Shown here: in pieces, positions 1-7,064 of the stretch
Layout of the letters: each line of letters opens with the position of its first letter
How positions within the stretch are numbered: the stretch's first letter is position 1
Assembly (NCBI GenBank): GCA_022842065.1
Contig: JALHQH010000012.1
Span: 62,001-126,000, forward strand
Direction: 5' to 3'
Length of the DNA: 64,000 nt
Source: Caldilineaceae bacterium
GTDB taxonomy: Bacteria; Chloroflexota; Anaerolineae; Caldilineales; Caldilineaceae
The notes under the pieces: generated by a model
The model's database searches: none
What the model was told of the DNA's origin: nothing
Seen by the model: the letters and a program-made list of their open reading frames with translations, nothing else
Made by a program: the position numbers and the translations under genes

Positions 1-187
1 CATCACGGCCCTTAAAGTAAGCGAGTCGTGCGCAGCCCCCGCAAGTACTCGCCGCGGTTCTCAGATGCGCAGCCAGCAAAACGGGAGTAGCGTCTGGGGA
101 CGCGGCGTACACGTTCCGCCTTAAGCGTGTAGTGCGCAAGTCCAAATGTGGTAATTACCCATCGTGAAAGCAGAAGGGATCGATTCT

Positions 188-523
188 GTGGCCAAAAAAG
201 ATGTGAATCAACCGGCAGCTTTAGCAGCAGCCAGTGCCAAACAGGCAGAGGAAACGAATAGCGCGCCAAGTCTGTTAAGCCAAGACGCGGCGGCACAACC
301 GCCCACGCAAATCACCTATGAAGCGGCCTTTGCACAACTAGAAACGATCCTACAGGCGCTAGAGGGCGATGATCTGCCATTGGCAGAGTCGCTGGCGCTC
401 TATGAACAAGGGGTTGTCCTCGCGGCGCATTGTACGACGCTGCTTGATTCCGCTGAGCTGCGTGTGCGCCAATGGCAAAATGGCGGCACCACCACTGCCT
501 TCAACGGCTGGCAGGAAGGGTGA
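188..523 (+). CDS. xseB: Exodeoxyribonuclease VII small subunit
   Basis: Small subunit of exodeoxyribonuclease VII, which degrades single-stranded DNA in both directions together with several copies bound to XseA. The family signature is clear from about residue 46: a YEAAFAQLETILQALE helix, then a LPLAESLALYEQGVVLAAHC segment and a second helix. The 111-residue product is longer than a typical 60-90-residue XseB because of an Ala/Gln-rich N-terminal tail that looks disordered. The GTG at 188 is preferred because AAGGGA lies about 9 bases upstream; a GTG at 164 would add eight residues. No XseA is recognisable in the bases before it. It is followed after 5 bases by the PAP2-like gene, probably in one transcript. 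Confidence 0.88.
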   Translation: MAKKDVNQPAALAAASAKQAEETNSAPSLLSQDAAAQPPTQITYEAAFAQLETILQALEGDDLPLAESLALYEQGVVLAAHCTTLLDSAELRVRQWQNGGTTTAFNGWQEG

Positions 524-528
524 GCTAG

Positions 529-981
529 ATGGGGGCATTATGGGCAAACAGTGCACTGTGGGTACCAATTAGCCTTGCGATCGGGGTCCAGTTATTCAAA
601 GTCCTATGGGAATGGGCACGTACACGACGGCTTGATTTTCGGGTTTTAAGTCGTTCCGGTGGGATGCCGAGCAGCCACACCGCAATGGTGGTTAGTTTGG
701 CAACGGTTTTAGGCATTCAATATGGCCTGGATAGTCCCTATTTTGCGATTGCCGTGGTGCTGGCGGTCATCGTGATGTATGATGCCACTGGTGTCCGTCA
801 ACAGAGTGGGAAACATGCGCGCGTGCTCAACCAGATTTTGCGTGAATTATTCAGCGGTCAACCGATTAGCGAGGAAGAGCTCAAAGAATTACTCGGCCAT
901 ACCGGCTTTGAAGTGTTAATGGGCGCGCTGGTCAGCGTCCTGTATAGTATACTGGTGATGTTCACGCTGCGCACGGCGTAA
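529..981 (+). CDS. Divergent PAP2 family membrane protein (DUF212/YuiD-like)
   Basis: A 150-residue membrane protein of the divergent PAP2 family, relatives of acid phosphatase/vanadium haloperoxidases. Visible are a first hydrophobic segment, the phosphatase-like SGGMPSSHTAMVVSLAT motif around residues 43-59, a membrane segment ending in VIVMYDATGVRQQSGKHA, and a C-terminal hydrophobic helix after LLGHTGFEVLMGAL. GMPSSH and YDATGVRxxxGKHA are hallmarks of the family, whose substrate is unknown. It starts 5 bases after xseB. Confidence 0.9.
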   Translation: MGALWANSALWVPISLAIGVQLFKVLWEWARTRRLDFRVLSRSGGMPSSHTAMVVSLATVLGIQYGLDSPYFAIAVVLAVIVMYDATGVRQQSGKHARVLNQILRELFSGQPISEEELKELLGHTGFEVLMGALVSVLYSILVMFTLRTA

Positions 982-1020
982 CGTCTGGCGGGGTGGATCG
1001 CACTTTGGGGGCGCGCCAAT

Positions 1021-1088
1021 CGTGTGCGTCGCACTGGTCGGCGGAGATCGGGTCAACGCAACAACACCTGACCAGTGCGACGCACACG
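1021..1088. repeat. Palindromic repeat, 19-bp arms (GTGCGTCGCACTG family)
   Basis: Perfect 19-bp inverted repeat: CGTGTGCGTCGCACTGGTC at 1021-1039 and its reverse complement at 1070-1088, with a 30-base loop. A second, related copy with the same TGCGTCGCACTG core sits at 58162-58227. No gene is recognisable in 982-1249. Confidence 0.8.
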
Positions 1089-1249
1089 GCTTACCCCCAA
1101 ATTAAGCTGCTGCGTGTGTGGCCAAAATGGGGCAAGGTGAGCAACGTCTTGCGGGAGCCGTTCCTGCACCGCAACGACCAGAGACAGCTACCCAGCGCAG
1201 ACGAGCCCAGGCACAGATGGGATTTTTATGAAATCTTTTAGATTAATTC

Positions 1250-1278
1250 TTGTTTACCCCTCTGTCCTATGCTATGAT
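1250..1278 (+). promoter_or_regulatory. Extended -10 promoter for the radical SAM gene
   Basis: TTGTTT, a 17-base spacer and TATGAT at 1273-1278, preceded by TGC (extended -10). It would start a leader of roughly 115 bases before the radical SAM gene. Confidence 0.5.
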
Positions 1279-1301
1279 AGCAGAAATATCTGTGAACAAC
1301 G

Positions 1302-1386
1302 ATACCTGCGGTTGTCACAAAGCAACCCTGTCGCTCACGGTTTTGGCACTAAGTGGGTCAGCTAAGTTTGTGACAGCGCCAGGTAT
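1302..1386 (+). promoter_or_regulatory. Inverted repeat in the leader of the radical SAM gene
   Basis: Nested inverted repeats: ATACCTG (1302) pairs with CAGGTAT (1380) and TGTCACAAA (1313) with TTTGTGACA (1367). The left edge (ACCTGCGGTTGTCA) is shared with the palindrome at 28721-28778. It lies between the predicted transcription start and the GGAGG ribosome site, so it could regulate translation or be an inserted repeat. Confidence 0.5.
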
Positions 1387-1401
1387 ATTAATGGAGGAAT
1401 C

Positions 1402-2742
1402 ATGCGACGTGTCGTGCTCATTCAACCCATCCGTGATGGCCGTGTTTTTGGCAAAGCGCCTGGCTCGCCCTATACCCTTATGCGTCTTGCTTCTCTGGTA
1501 CCGGCTGAAATTCCGGTCGAAATCTGGGATGAAAATGTGCGCGATCTAGCGCTAGATACCCTGCGTGATGGTGATCTGGTGGGCATTACATCAATGACGG
1601 TGACGATTGAGCGGGCCGAGCAGATTGCGCGTTACGCCATGAAGCAGGGGGCCGGTGTCGTCTTGGGCGGTGTTCATGCCACCTTGATGCTCGAGCATAG
1701 TCAAACGTTTGCCCATAGTGTGATGGTCGGCGAGGGTTATTTCACCTGGCAACAACTGATGCAGGACTTTGCCGCCGACGGCATCAAAGGGCTGAAACCG
1801 GTTTACACTGATGAGACCTGGGCCGATCTGGCGGGCATTGCCTCGATCAGCGACCGCGTGATCCAGATGGTGGACGAACGCAACCACTACTGGACGCCCT
1901 ATCTGGAGATCACCCGTGGCTGTCCGCGCAACTGCTCGTTTTGCACGGCGATCCGGGTCAGCGGCCGTAAGATGCGTCTGCGGCCGGTCGAGGAAGTAGT
2001 CGACGAGATCCAACGGCGCGGCATCAAGCGCTTCTTTCTCACCGATGATAACTTTGGGCTCAACTTTACGACCGATCCTGACTACTGCGCCCACCTGTTT
2101 GAGGCCCTGGCCAAGTTGGATCTGCACGGCTGGACCTGTCAATCGGAAATGAGCATCGCTAAATATCCCGAATTGATGGAGATGAGTATCGCCGCGCACC
2201 TGGACAAGCACTTTGTCGGCTTTGAAAGTGTCAATCCCGACAATCGCAGCGAATTGGGGGGGAAATCCAAAGGCGTTGCCAATCAGGCCGCCGAGGCGAT
2301 CCGCCAAATCCGGGAAACGGGCGTCGGTGTTGTCGGCCTCTTTGTCATGGGCTTTGACGAAGATACCCCTGCTACCTTTCAGGCGATGTGGGATTTTATT
2401 CGGACCAGTGAACTGGATAGTGCCAGTGTCACCATGTTGACGCCCTATCCAGGCACCCCTTTCCGCGATCAGGTCGAGGCCGAAAATCGCCTGCTTGATG
2501 TCCCCTGGAGTCACTACGACACCGCCCATGTCACCTTCACCCCCAAGAATTTTACGGTGGATGAATTGCGGGGGGCGTATGATTGGCTCTGTCGCAAGGT
2601 CTATAGTCCAACACAAATTGCCCGGCGTGGCCTACGTTCAATCGGCCGTTATCCCTTAGCCTTGGCCGGCAAGAAGCTCTTCGGCAGCTTTAGCACTGAC
2701 TATGGTTACCGCCGTACCTATGCGTATCGGAATGTGCTGTAA
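1402..2742 (+). CDS. B12-binding-domain radical SAM protein
   Basis: A 446-residue radical SAM enzyme with the layout of the cobalamin-binding subgroup. The N-terminal 130 residues (PGSPYTLMRLASLVP, then GITSMTVTIERAEQIA and VVLGGVHATLM) form a Rossmann-like B12-binding domain. The [4Fe-4S] cluster motif CxxxCxxC is at C174, C178 and C181 (GCPRNCSFCTA). Later strands include FFLTDDNFGLN and FVGFES, typical of the TIM barrel. Members methylate or rearrange unactivated carbons or build lipids; the substrate cannot be read from sequence. ATG follows GGAGG by 4 bases. It stands alone between repeat-rich gaps. Confidence 0.88.
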   Translation: MRRVVLIQPIRDGRVFGKAPGSPYTLMRLASLVPAEIPVEIWDENVRDLALDTLRDGDLVGITSMTVTIERAEQIARYAMKQGAGVVLGGVHATLMLEHSQTFAHSVMVGEGYFTWQQLMQDFAADGIKGLKPVYTDETWADLAGIASISDRVIQMVDERNHYWTPYLEITRGCPRNCSFCTAIRVSGRKMRLRPVEEVVDEIQRRGIKRFFLTDDNFGLNFTTDPDYCAHLFEALAKLDLHGWTCQSEMSIAKYPELMEMSIAAHLDKHFVGFESVNPDNRSELGGKSKGVANQAAEAIRQIRETGVGVVGLFVMGFDEDTPATFQAMWDFIRTSELDSASVTMLTPYPGTPFRDQVEAENRLLDVPWSHYDTAHVTFTPKNFTVDELRGAYDWLCRKVYSPTQIARRGLRSIGRYPLALAGKKLFGSFSTDYGYRRTYAYRNVL

Positions 2743-2773
2743 GCGAAGCGGCGGCGCGTGCAATTATATATTT

Positions 2774-2820
2774 CGCCACTGGGTGGCGGCGATCAATAGC
2801 CGGGGAGGCAACGCCCCGGC
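2774..2820 (+). terminator. Hairpins after the radical SAM gene
   Basis: Two adjacent hairpins: CGCCAC/GTGGCG (2774-2788) and GCCGGGG/CCCCGGC (2799-2820). There is no long T run, so termination is uncertain. Confidence 0.4.
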
Positions 2821-2898
2821 TTCATTGCCGCAAGGGACGTAAGTCTGCTCACAGCGGATCAATCTTGACTGCGATTAATCTAATCACCTACATTGGCA

Positions 2899-2911
2899 GT
2901 GATTTAATCAC
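2899..2911 (+). promoter_or_regulatory. Palindrome GTGATTTAATCAC, possible operator
   Basis: A perfect 6+1+6 palindrome immediately upstream of the AGGAGA ribosome site of the thioredoxin-like gene. The half-sites resemble TGA...TCA sites used by Crp/Fnr proteins, and a Crp/Fnr gene lies two positions downstream. That it binds this regulator is inference. Confidence 0.4.
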
Positions 2912-2926
2912 CAGGAGATACCAGCC

Positions 2927-3220
2927 ATGGCAAACTTACCGGCAAGCCCCTTCGCGCGCAGCCCAGCGCCAACAAATCGTACGCATGTACTGGAAATTTA
3001 TATCAGTGCACATTGTGCAAACTGTGCGTATGCGATAGAACTAGCTCAGTTGATTCGTGCACAATTCCCGGCTGTGGTGCTGTGCATTATTGATATTCAT
3101 CAACCAGGAGTGCAGATTCCGGAAGCGGTCTTTGCGACTCCCACCTATCTGCTCAACGGTCAGCTGTGGTCGCTGGGCAATCCATCATCGGCAAAGGTGC
3201 AGGAGACATTCACCGCATGA
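2927..3220 (+). CDS. Thioredoxin/glutaredoxin-fold protein with CxxC
   Basis: A 97-residue thioredoxin-fold protein. The core runs LEIYISAHCANCAYAIELAQLI (CANC active-site motif near residues 29-32), then VVLCIIDIHQPG and EAVFATPTYLLNGQLWSLGNP with the cis-Pro equivalent (TP) near residue 75. This is a complete minimal fold, similar to glutaredoxin-like proteins, with a short disordered N-terminus. Partner and substrate are unknown. AGGAGA precedes the ATG. A Crp/Fnr regulator follows after 125 bases, suggesting a redox-linked pair. Confidence 0.78.
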   Translation: MANLPASPFARSPAPTNRTHVLEIYISAHCANCAYAIELAQLIRAQFPAVVLCIIDIHQPGVQIPEAVFATPTYLLNGQLWSLGNPSSAKVQETFTA

Positions 3221-3345
3221 TTGTCTTCTACCCCTGTTGACAGCCGCCATATTATTCAATCCTGATCGGCATACCCCCTGGTCGGGCATTACCATGATGG
3301 CACAAAGCAAGTCTGGTAAAGTAATTATGAAGGAGCATCGGCACC

Positions 3346-4044
3346 GTGAAAACTGACGAACGTGTACAACTACATCCAGCGGAAAAGATGCGCTACCTCT
3401 CTGAGCTGACCGTCTTTCAGGATCTCTCGCCGCGGGAGATGGATGAACTCAACCGTATCACGACCATGAGTACTGTGCCCAAAGGCCGGGTCTTTTATCG
3501 GCCCGAAGAGCCGGGCGAAGTTCTCTTTATCTTGAAAGAAGGGCGCGTCCAACTTTATCGCATCAGCCCGGAAGGCAAGAAGCTAGTGATCACAACCCTG
3601 GGGCCACACACGCTCTTTGGTGAAATGGCATTGTTAGGGGCAAAACTGCACAACACCTTTGCCGAAGCCATTGAAGATTGTCTGATCTGCGTCATGAGTC
3701 GCACCGACCTGGAGCGGCTCATCTTGGGCAAGCCCCAAGTGGCGCTGCGTATTTTAGAAATTACCGGCAAACGGTTACGCGAGGCGGAAGAGCGGCTGGA
3801 AAATATGGCCTTCAAGGGCATCCCCGCCCGGCTGGCCAGTCTGCTCTTGCGTTTGGGCGAAGAGCAGGGCAGCGAAACCATCACTGGCCTTACCCATCAG
3901 GATCTGGCAGAAAGCGTGGGCACTTATCGTGAGACGGCGACACAAGTGTTAAATGACCTGAAATCGGAAGGGTTTATTGACATTGGGCGCAAGCGCATCG
4001 TGATCCAAGATCGCGAGGGGCTAGAAGCAGTTGCCGAGAACTAA
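3346..4044 (+). CDS. Crp/Fnr family transcriptional regulator
   Basis: A 232-residue Crp/Fnr-type regulator. Residues 20-125 form the cyclic-nucleotide-binding-like barrel ([43 protein letters not shown]). A dimerisation helix follows ([23 protein letters not shown]), then a winged helix with [30 protein letters not shown] as recognition region. No cysteine cluster for an Fnr-type iron-sulfur centre is seen at the N-terminus, so it probably senses a small ligand or another signal. Translation starts at GTG 3346, 10 bases after AAGGAG. A strong stem-loop follows the stop. Confidence 0.92.
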   Translation: MKTDERVQLHPAEKMRYLSELTVFQDLSPREMDELNRITTMSTVPKGRVFYRPEEPGEVLFILKEGRVQLYRISPEGKKLVITTLGPHTLFGEMALLGAKLHNTFAEAIEDCLICVMSRTDLERLILGKPQVALRILEITGKRLREAEERLENMAFKGIPARLASLLLRLGEEQGSETITGLTHQDLAESVGTYRETATQVLNDLKSEGFIDIGRKRIVIQDREGLEAVAEN

Positions 4045-4057
4045 TCGACCAGTCAAA

Positions 4058-4111
4058 TAAAGCTGGCACCTCGTCCCTGCCTATGACAGCAGAGACGAAG
4101 TGCCAGCTTTA
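4058..4111. terminator. Stem-loop after the Crp/Fnr gene
   Basis: TAAAGCTGGCAC (4058-4069) pairs with GTGCCAGCTTTA (4100-4111), with CGTC/GACG continuing inside after a 2-base mismatch. It is likely bidirectional. Confidence 0.65.
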
Positions 4112-4302
4112 CTCATGTTACGCAGCGCGCGCTTTACCCGCTCATCCCTCCGGCACCTTCTCCCCCGCTTTGGGGAGAAGGCGCGAAAACTTTCTATTTG
4201 TACATTTTAGGCGGCTTGGCCGCCTAAAATGTACAAATTAAGCCAATGCCCCGCCCCTGGGGGCGGGCTAGGGGTGGGCAAGCGTTTCGTGCGTAACATG
4301 AG
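4112..4302. repeat. Composite palindromic element with 13-bp inverted ends
   Basis: CTCATGTTACGCA (4112-4124) is inverted as TGCGTAACATGAG (4290-4302). Between them lie three hairpins: CCTTCTCCCC/GGGGAGAAGG (4156-4181), a 20-bp arm pair around ACATTTTAGGCGGC with a 3-base loop (4196-4238), and CCCGCCCC/GGGGCGGG (4250-4267). No coding potential is seen. It resembles a small non-autonomous (MITE-like) or REP-like insertion. Confidence 0.6.
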
Positions 4303-4362
4303 AGCTTTATTTGCGCGATCGCGAAGGGGATGCGGAAAAATGCCTTTTGCCTTCCAAAACAG

Positions 4363-4391
4363 TTGACATTTCATACAAACCCAAGTACAAT
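4363..4391 (+). promoter_or_regulatory. Sigma-70-type promoter of the ferredoxin gene
   Basis: TTGACA at 4363-4368, a 17-base spacer and TACAAT at 4386-4391, very close to consensus. The predicted start near 4398 gives a leader of about 155 bases. Confidence 0.75.
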
Positions 4392-4553
4392 CCCTACATT
4401 AGATACTTTGTGCGCTTTTTAACAAATGACACCAAAAACCAGTCTGGTGGTTTATTCATTCTGCCCCATCCACCTGGTTGATCTGCTGTGAATATCGCAT
4501 TATTATGATTTGAAAGATATATCACCGATTACTTTTGAGGAGGTCTTTTTCCA

Positions 4554-4826
4554 ATGACACACGTAATTTTTGATCTCTGCATCCGCGACGGCGCCTGTGT
4601 AGAAGTCTGTCCGGTCGAGTGCATCGTGCCTGGCATACCCGAAGACGAATGGCCCTGGTACTACATCGATCCAGATACCTGCATTGATTGTGGCGCTTGT
4701 GTCCCGGAATGCCCCGTAGAAGCAATTCTGCCTCAGGAAGATTTGCCAGAAGAATATGCCTACACCACGGAACTGAATGCGCTTTACTTCCAAGAAGGTC
4801 CTGGCTATTCAGCAGTCGCTGGCTAA
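4554..4826 (+). CDS. fdxA: 7Fe ferredoxin ([3Fe-4S][4Fe-4S])
   Basis: A 90-residue electron carrier of the seven-iron ferredoxin family. The first cluster motif is [17 protein letters not shown] near residues 8-24, where the usual second cysteine of the four is replaced, as in [3Fe-4S] sites. The second is [16 protein letters not shown] near residues 43-58. The acidic tail EDLPEEYA...ELNA is characteristic of the family. It probably delivers electrons to radical SAM or other redox enzymes; a dedicated partner is not adjacent. GAGGAGG-like bases precede the ATG, a near-consensus promoter lies upstream and an intrinsic terminator follows, so it is a single-gene transcript. Confidence 0.93.
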   Translation: MTHVIFDLCIRDGACVEVCPVECIVPGIPEDEWPWYYIDPDTCIDCGACVPECPVEAILPQEDLPEEYAYTTELNALYFQEGPGYSAVAG

Positions 4827-4852
4827 TTAGCGCTGCCGTCACCAAAAACACA

Positions 4853-4884
4853 AAGACCTCTGCGGCATGGCAGAGGTCTTTTTT
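4853..4884 (+). terminator. Intrinsic terminator of the ferredoxin gene
   Basis: AAGACCTCTGC pairs with GCAGAGGTCTT around a 6-base loop and is followed by a run of T. Confidence 0.9.
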
Positions 4885-4917
4885 ATTTCCTCCACGCCCC
4901 CTGCTGCTTAATTTCCT

Positions 4918-4957
4918 GATTTACCGATTTACTGATCTACCGACCTACTCATTTATC
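4918..4957. repeat. Degenerate octamer array (5 units)
   Basis: Five consecutive 8-base units: GATTTACC, GATTTACT, GATCTACC, GACCTACT, CATTTATC. It lies just upstream of the PIG-L gene and shares its 8-base period with four other intergenic loci in the window. Confidence 0.6.
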
Positions 4958-4975
4958 CACAGAAAGCAACCACCA

Positions 4976-5707
4976 ATGACCGAAATAAGCTATATCCAAC
5001 CCAACTGGGACAATGTGCAGCGTGTCCTGGTGATCATGGCCCACCCGGATGATCCCGATTTTATCTGTGCCGGCACCGTGGCCAAAATGACCGCGCAGGG
5101 GATCGAAGTCACCTATATGATCCTGACCAATGGTGACAAGGGGAATCACAACCCCGAGATCACCCGCAACCAATTGATTGCCTTCCGTAAGATCGAGCAG
5201 CGGAATGCGGCAGCTGCCTGTGGGGTGAAAGATGTGTTGTTCATGGGCGAGGAAGATGGCTTTCTCCGCTCTACCCGCCGTCTGCGCAAGCGGGTGACGC
5301 GTGAGATCCGCCGCATTCGCCCCCAACTGATTTTCTGTACGGATCCGGATCGCTATCTGGTCGGGGACAGTTATATCAACCACCCTGATCATCGTAATGC
5401 GGGATTGGTGGCGCTCGATGCAATCTTTCCCGCGTCGGATAATCCCATGTTTTATCCGAAAATGGCTGATGAAGGCTATGCACCCCACAAGATCGATCAG
5501 CTCTATGTTTTTGGCCACGGCCAACCTAACATTAAAATTGACATTACGGCTGAACTCGACACCAAGATTGCGGCGATTCTCTGTCACAAAACCCAAATCA
5601 CCGATCCGGAAGCAGCCCCCCAACGGTGGAAGGAACGCTGGGGCGAAAAGCAAACAGACGGGACCCTCCGCTATTTTGAGCAATTTAAGGCTATGCACTT
5701 TGATTAA
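4976..5707 (+). CDS. PIG-L family deacetylase
   Basis: A 243-residue zinc-dependent N-deacetylase of the PIG-L/LmbE family. Zinc ligands are visible as AHPDDPD (residues 22-28) and the later HPDHRN. LTNGDKG and a C-terminal KTQITD motif are also family features. Relatives deacetylate N-acetylglucosaminyl lipids, mycothiol or bacillithiol precursors, or unknown glycosides. The ATG at 4976 is chosen because the PIG-L domain begins there; a longer frame runs back through the ferredoxin gene but carries no domain. No clear ribosome site is seen. It is bounded by the octamer array and a strong promoter for the next unit. Confidence 0.88.
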   Translation: MTEISYIQPNWDNVQRVLVIMAHPDDPDFICAGTVAKMTAQGIEVTYMILTNGDKGNHNPEITRNQLIAFRKIEQRNAAAACGVKDVLFMGEEDGFLRSTRRLRKRVTREIRRIRPQLIFCTDPDRYLVGDSYINHPDHRNAGLVALDAIFPASDNPMFYPKMADEGYAPHKIDQLYVFGHGQPNIKIDITAELDTKIAAILCHKTQITDPEAAPQRWKERWGEKQTDGTLRYFEQFKAMHFD

Positions 5708-5752
5708 CCACGCTTTCCCCCATTTCGCAGAAAAATTTGTGCAATTGGGGGG

Positions 5753-5781
5753 TTGACAAGCGAAACAAGCTGTGCTATTTT
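5753..5781 (+). promoter_or_regulatory. Promoter of the putative structured RNA
   Basis: TTGACA at 5753-5758, a 17-base spacer and TATTTT at 5776-5781. The predicted start is near 5788. Confidence 0.6.
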
Positions 5782-5787
5782 TATTTC

Positions 5788-6373
5788 TGCAACTTTATAT
5801 GAAAAAGCGCGGCGACTGGTCGTTGCGGCGCTCATTGTCATCTGGGCAATCTGATGGGTCAGCTGACCGAACATTAGATATAGTGCCAGATTTAACGTCA
5901 TCAAGTTGTTTGCCTACAAGTCTTTTGTGGGCAAGTGAAGGTTATCGTTGGAGAGGGCCTGGCACGTCCAGGCCGCGGGGAAATCTAATGGCTCGTGATC
6001 TGCATATCCCAACAACATACAGTTGCCCAACCTGGGACACTGCCGATTTACCACAGGGAAATCGGGTAAATGGTACTGGGGCTATTAATGATATGTCAGG
6101 TAATGATATTTATAGAGAGCATCTATCCACTGTTGCCGTGCCCATGATCAGCGAAGGCGCGGGTCATACTAGTGTGGATCTAACCAAAATGGCGACCATA
6201 TGCCATCTCGATCATCAAATCGGTTTGCCGAAACAAAATAAGCCTGCGTTTGCGCCCGGCGTGCCTTTAGCCGCGATGCTTTTGTGGAAACACAAGGGAT
6301 TCAAGCATCTCTGCTAATCGTCTATGCTCTTACTGATCGCAAACCGCAGGCAAATCGCCTGCGGTTTTTTTAT
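5788..6373 (+). ncRNA. Candidate large structured non-coding RNA (~585 nt)
   Basis: A transcription unit with a good promoter and a strong terminator but no convincing protein. Multiple stems are visible. ATCTGG/CCAGAT with one bulge (5840/5891) encloses GGTCAGCTGACC. TTGCCTACAA pairs with TTGTGGGCAA (5910/5934). GGCCTGG-5-CCAGGCC is at 5956-5974. CCGATTT/AAATCGG (6043/6065) is mutually exclusive with ATTTACC/GGTAAAT. ATCCAC pairs with GTGGAT (6125/6179). GATGCTT+TTGTG-GAAA-CACAA+AAGCATC (6275-6309) is capped by a GNRA tetraloop and has a 7-base bulge. It matches none of the signature sequences of RNase P, tmRNA, SRP or 6S RNA that I could look for. An open frame of 181 codons crosses it, but its product has no recognisable domain or ribosome site. 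Confidence 0.6.
6341..6373 (+). terminator. Intrinsic terminator of the structured RNA
   Basis: AAACCGCAGGC pairs with GCCTGCGGTTT and a T run follows. Confidence 0.9.
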
Positions 6374-6375
6374 TT

Positions 6376-6764
6376 CTTAGGTTATTTCCCAGGTTATTCC
6401 CTGGGTGCTATCAGGGTATCTAGGCCCTGACAATTCGATGAAACGATCTAGCCAATTGCCACTCAAACCCAACGTTCAGGTCCATGACAAAACCGGTTGT
6501 CATCCACCGTTCTGGCGTTTTCTGCACGCTGTGCCGGCTGCGCGCGGTTTTGTCTGCGGGCGTGGCGGTGTGAGACGAGAGGCACAGCGGGGAGACAATT
6601 TGATTGGCATTGTGCCAGCTAACCTGCCTTACGCGTTGCGCGTGGCTGGTCCTTTGAGATGGTTTACGCAATCGTTTTGGCCTGTTTCACCTATGCTGTG
6701 GCGGGAATGATCTGATCTTTCCTGCCTGGTGTTAGGAAAAGCGGGCCAAGCGGCCCGCTTTTTT
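6376..6764 (+). other. Hairpin-rich non-coding unit ending in a terminator
   Basis: No convincing gene. Hairpins follow one another: CCCAGG/CCTGGG (6388-6405), TCAGGG/CCCTGA (6411-6430), TGACAA/TTGTCA (6485-6502), GGCACA/TGTGCC with inner CAAT/ATTG (6581-6616) and ACGCG-TTG-CGCGT (6631-6643). The unit closes with AAAAGCGGGCC/GGCCCGCTTTT plus T's (6737-6764). It may be a second structured RNA; no clear promoter is seen. A 101-codon open frame here has no domain support. Confidence 0.4.
6737..6764 (+). terminator. Intrinsic terminator
   Basis: AAAAGCGGGCC, loop AAGC, GGCCCGCTTTT and further T's. Confidence 0.88.
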
Positions 6765-6779
6765 GATTGGCGGCCATGC

Positions 6780-6803
6780 TTAGCGGCCAGTGTTGGCCGC
6801 TAA
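6780..6803. repeat. 10-bp stem-loop
   Basis: TTAGCGGCCA pairs perfectly with TGGCCGCTAA across a GTGT loop, just after the terminator. Confidence 0.6.
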
Positions 6804-6863
6804 AGTTCCTTTTAATTTATCACAACGTACACAAAGAGTCACTTGGTGACCCTGAGCTTTGCC

Positions 6864-6894
6864 ATGCAATGAAAATTGTCAATTTTCATTGCAT
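6864..6894. repeat. 31-base perfect palindrome upstream of tRNA-His
   Basis: ATGCAATGAAAATTG, one central T and the exact reverse complement. It is AT-rich, lacks a T tract and lies 65 bases before the tRNA. It could be an operator or cruciform. Confidence 0.65.
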
Positions 6895-6959
6895 TACCTT
6901 TTGTGACATAAAATGGCTGCTTTTTGCAGCGTCGGCGATGTTGATCCATACATCTTTTG

Positions 6960-7036
6960 TTGGCCGTAGCTCAATTTGGTGGAGCACCTGGTTGTGAGCC
7001 AGGCGGTTGCGGGTTCAAGGCCCGCCGGTCAACCCA
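6960..7036 (+). tRNA. tRNA-His (GTG anticodon)
   Basis: A full cloverleaf. The acceptor TTGGCCG pairs with CGGTCAA. The D stem is GCTC/GAGC. The anticodon stem CCTGG/CCAGG carries loop TTGTGAG with anticodon GTG at 6994-6996. The T stem GCGGG/CCCGC has loop TTCAAGG. The base before the acceptor is G (6959) and the discriminator is C (7033), the G-1:C73 pair specific for histidine. CCA is encoded at 7034-7036. Confidence 0.95.
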
Positions 7037-7064
7037 CTCATTACCCAAACAATGCGAGGTTATC

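Noticed and set aside
1285..1401. Cobalamin riboswitch before the B12-type radical SAM gene
   Set aside because: Leader is only about 115 bases and lacks the conserved B12-box sequence.
1591..2616. Long antisense frame of 341 codons
   Set aside because: Shadow of the radical SAM gene in high-GC coding sequence; no domain.
4688..4975. N-terminal extension of the PIG-L protein
   Set aside because: It would read through the ferredoxin gene and its terminator in another frame and carries no domain.
5772..6317. 181-codon open frame on the plus strand
   Set aside because: No ribosome site, no recognisable domain, unlikely composition, and it is crossed by many perfect stems; treated as a structured RNA.
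5788..6373. RNase P RNA or tmRNA
   Set aside because: Neither the conserved P4-forming sequence of RNase P nor a tRNA-like end with encoded CCA was found.
6405..6710. 101-codon open frame
   Set aside because: No domain, no ribosome site, lies in a hairpin-rich non-coding unit.
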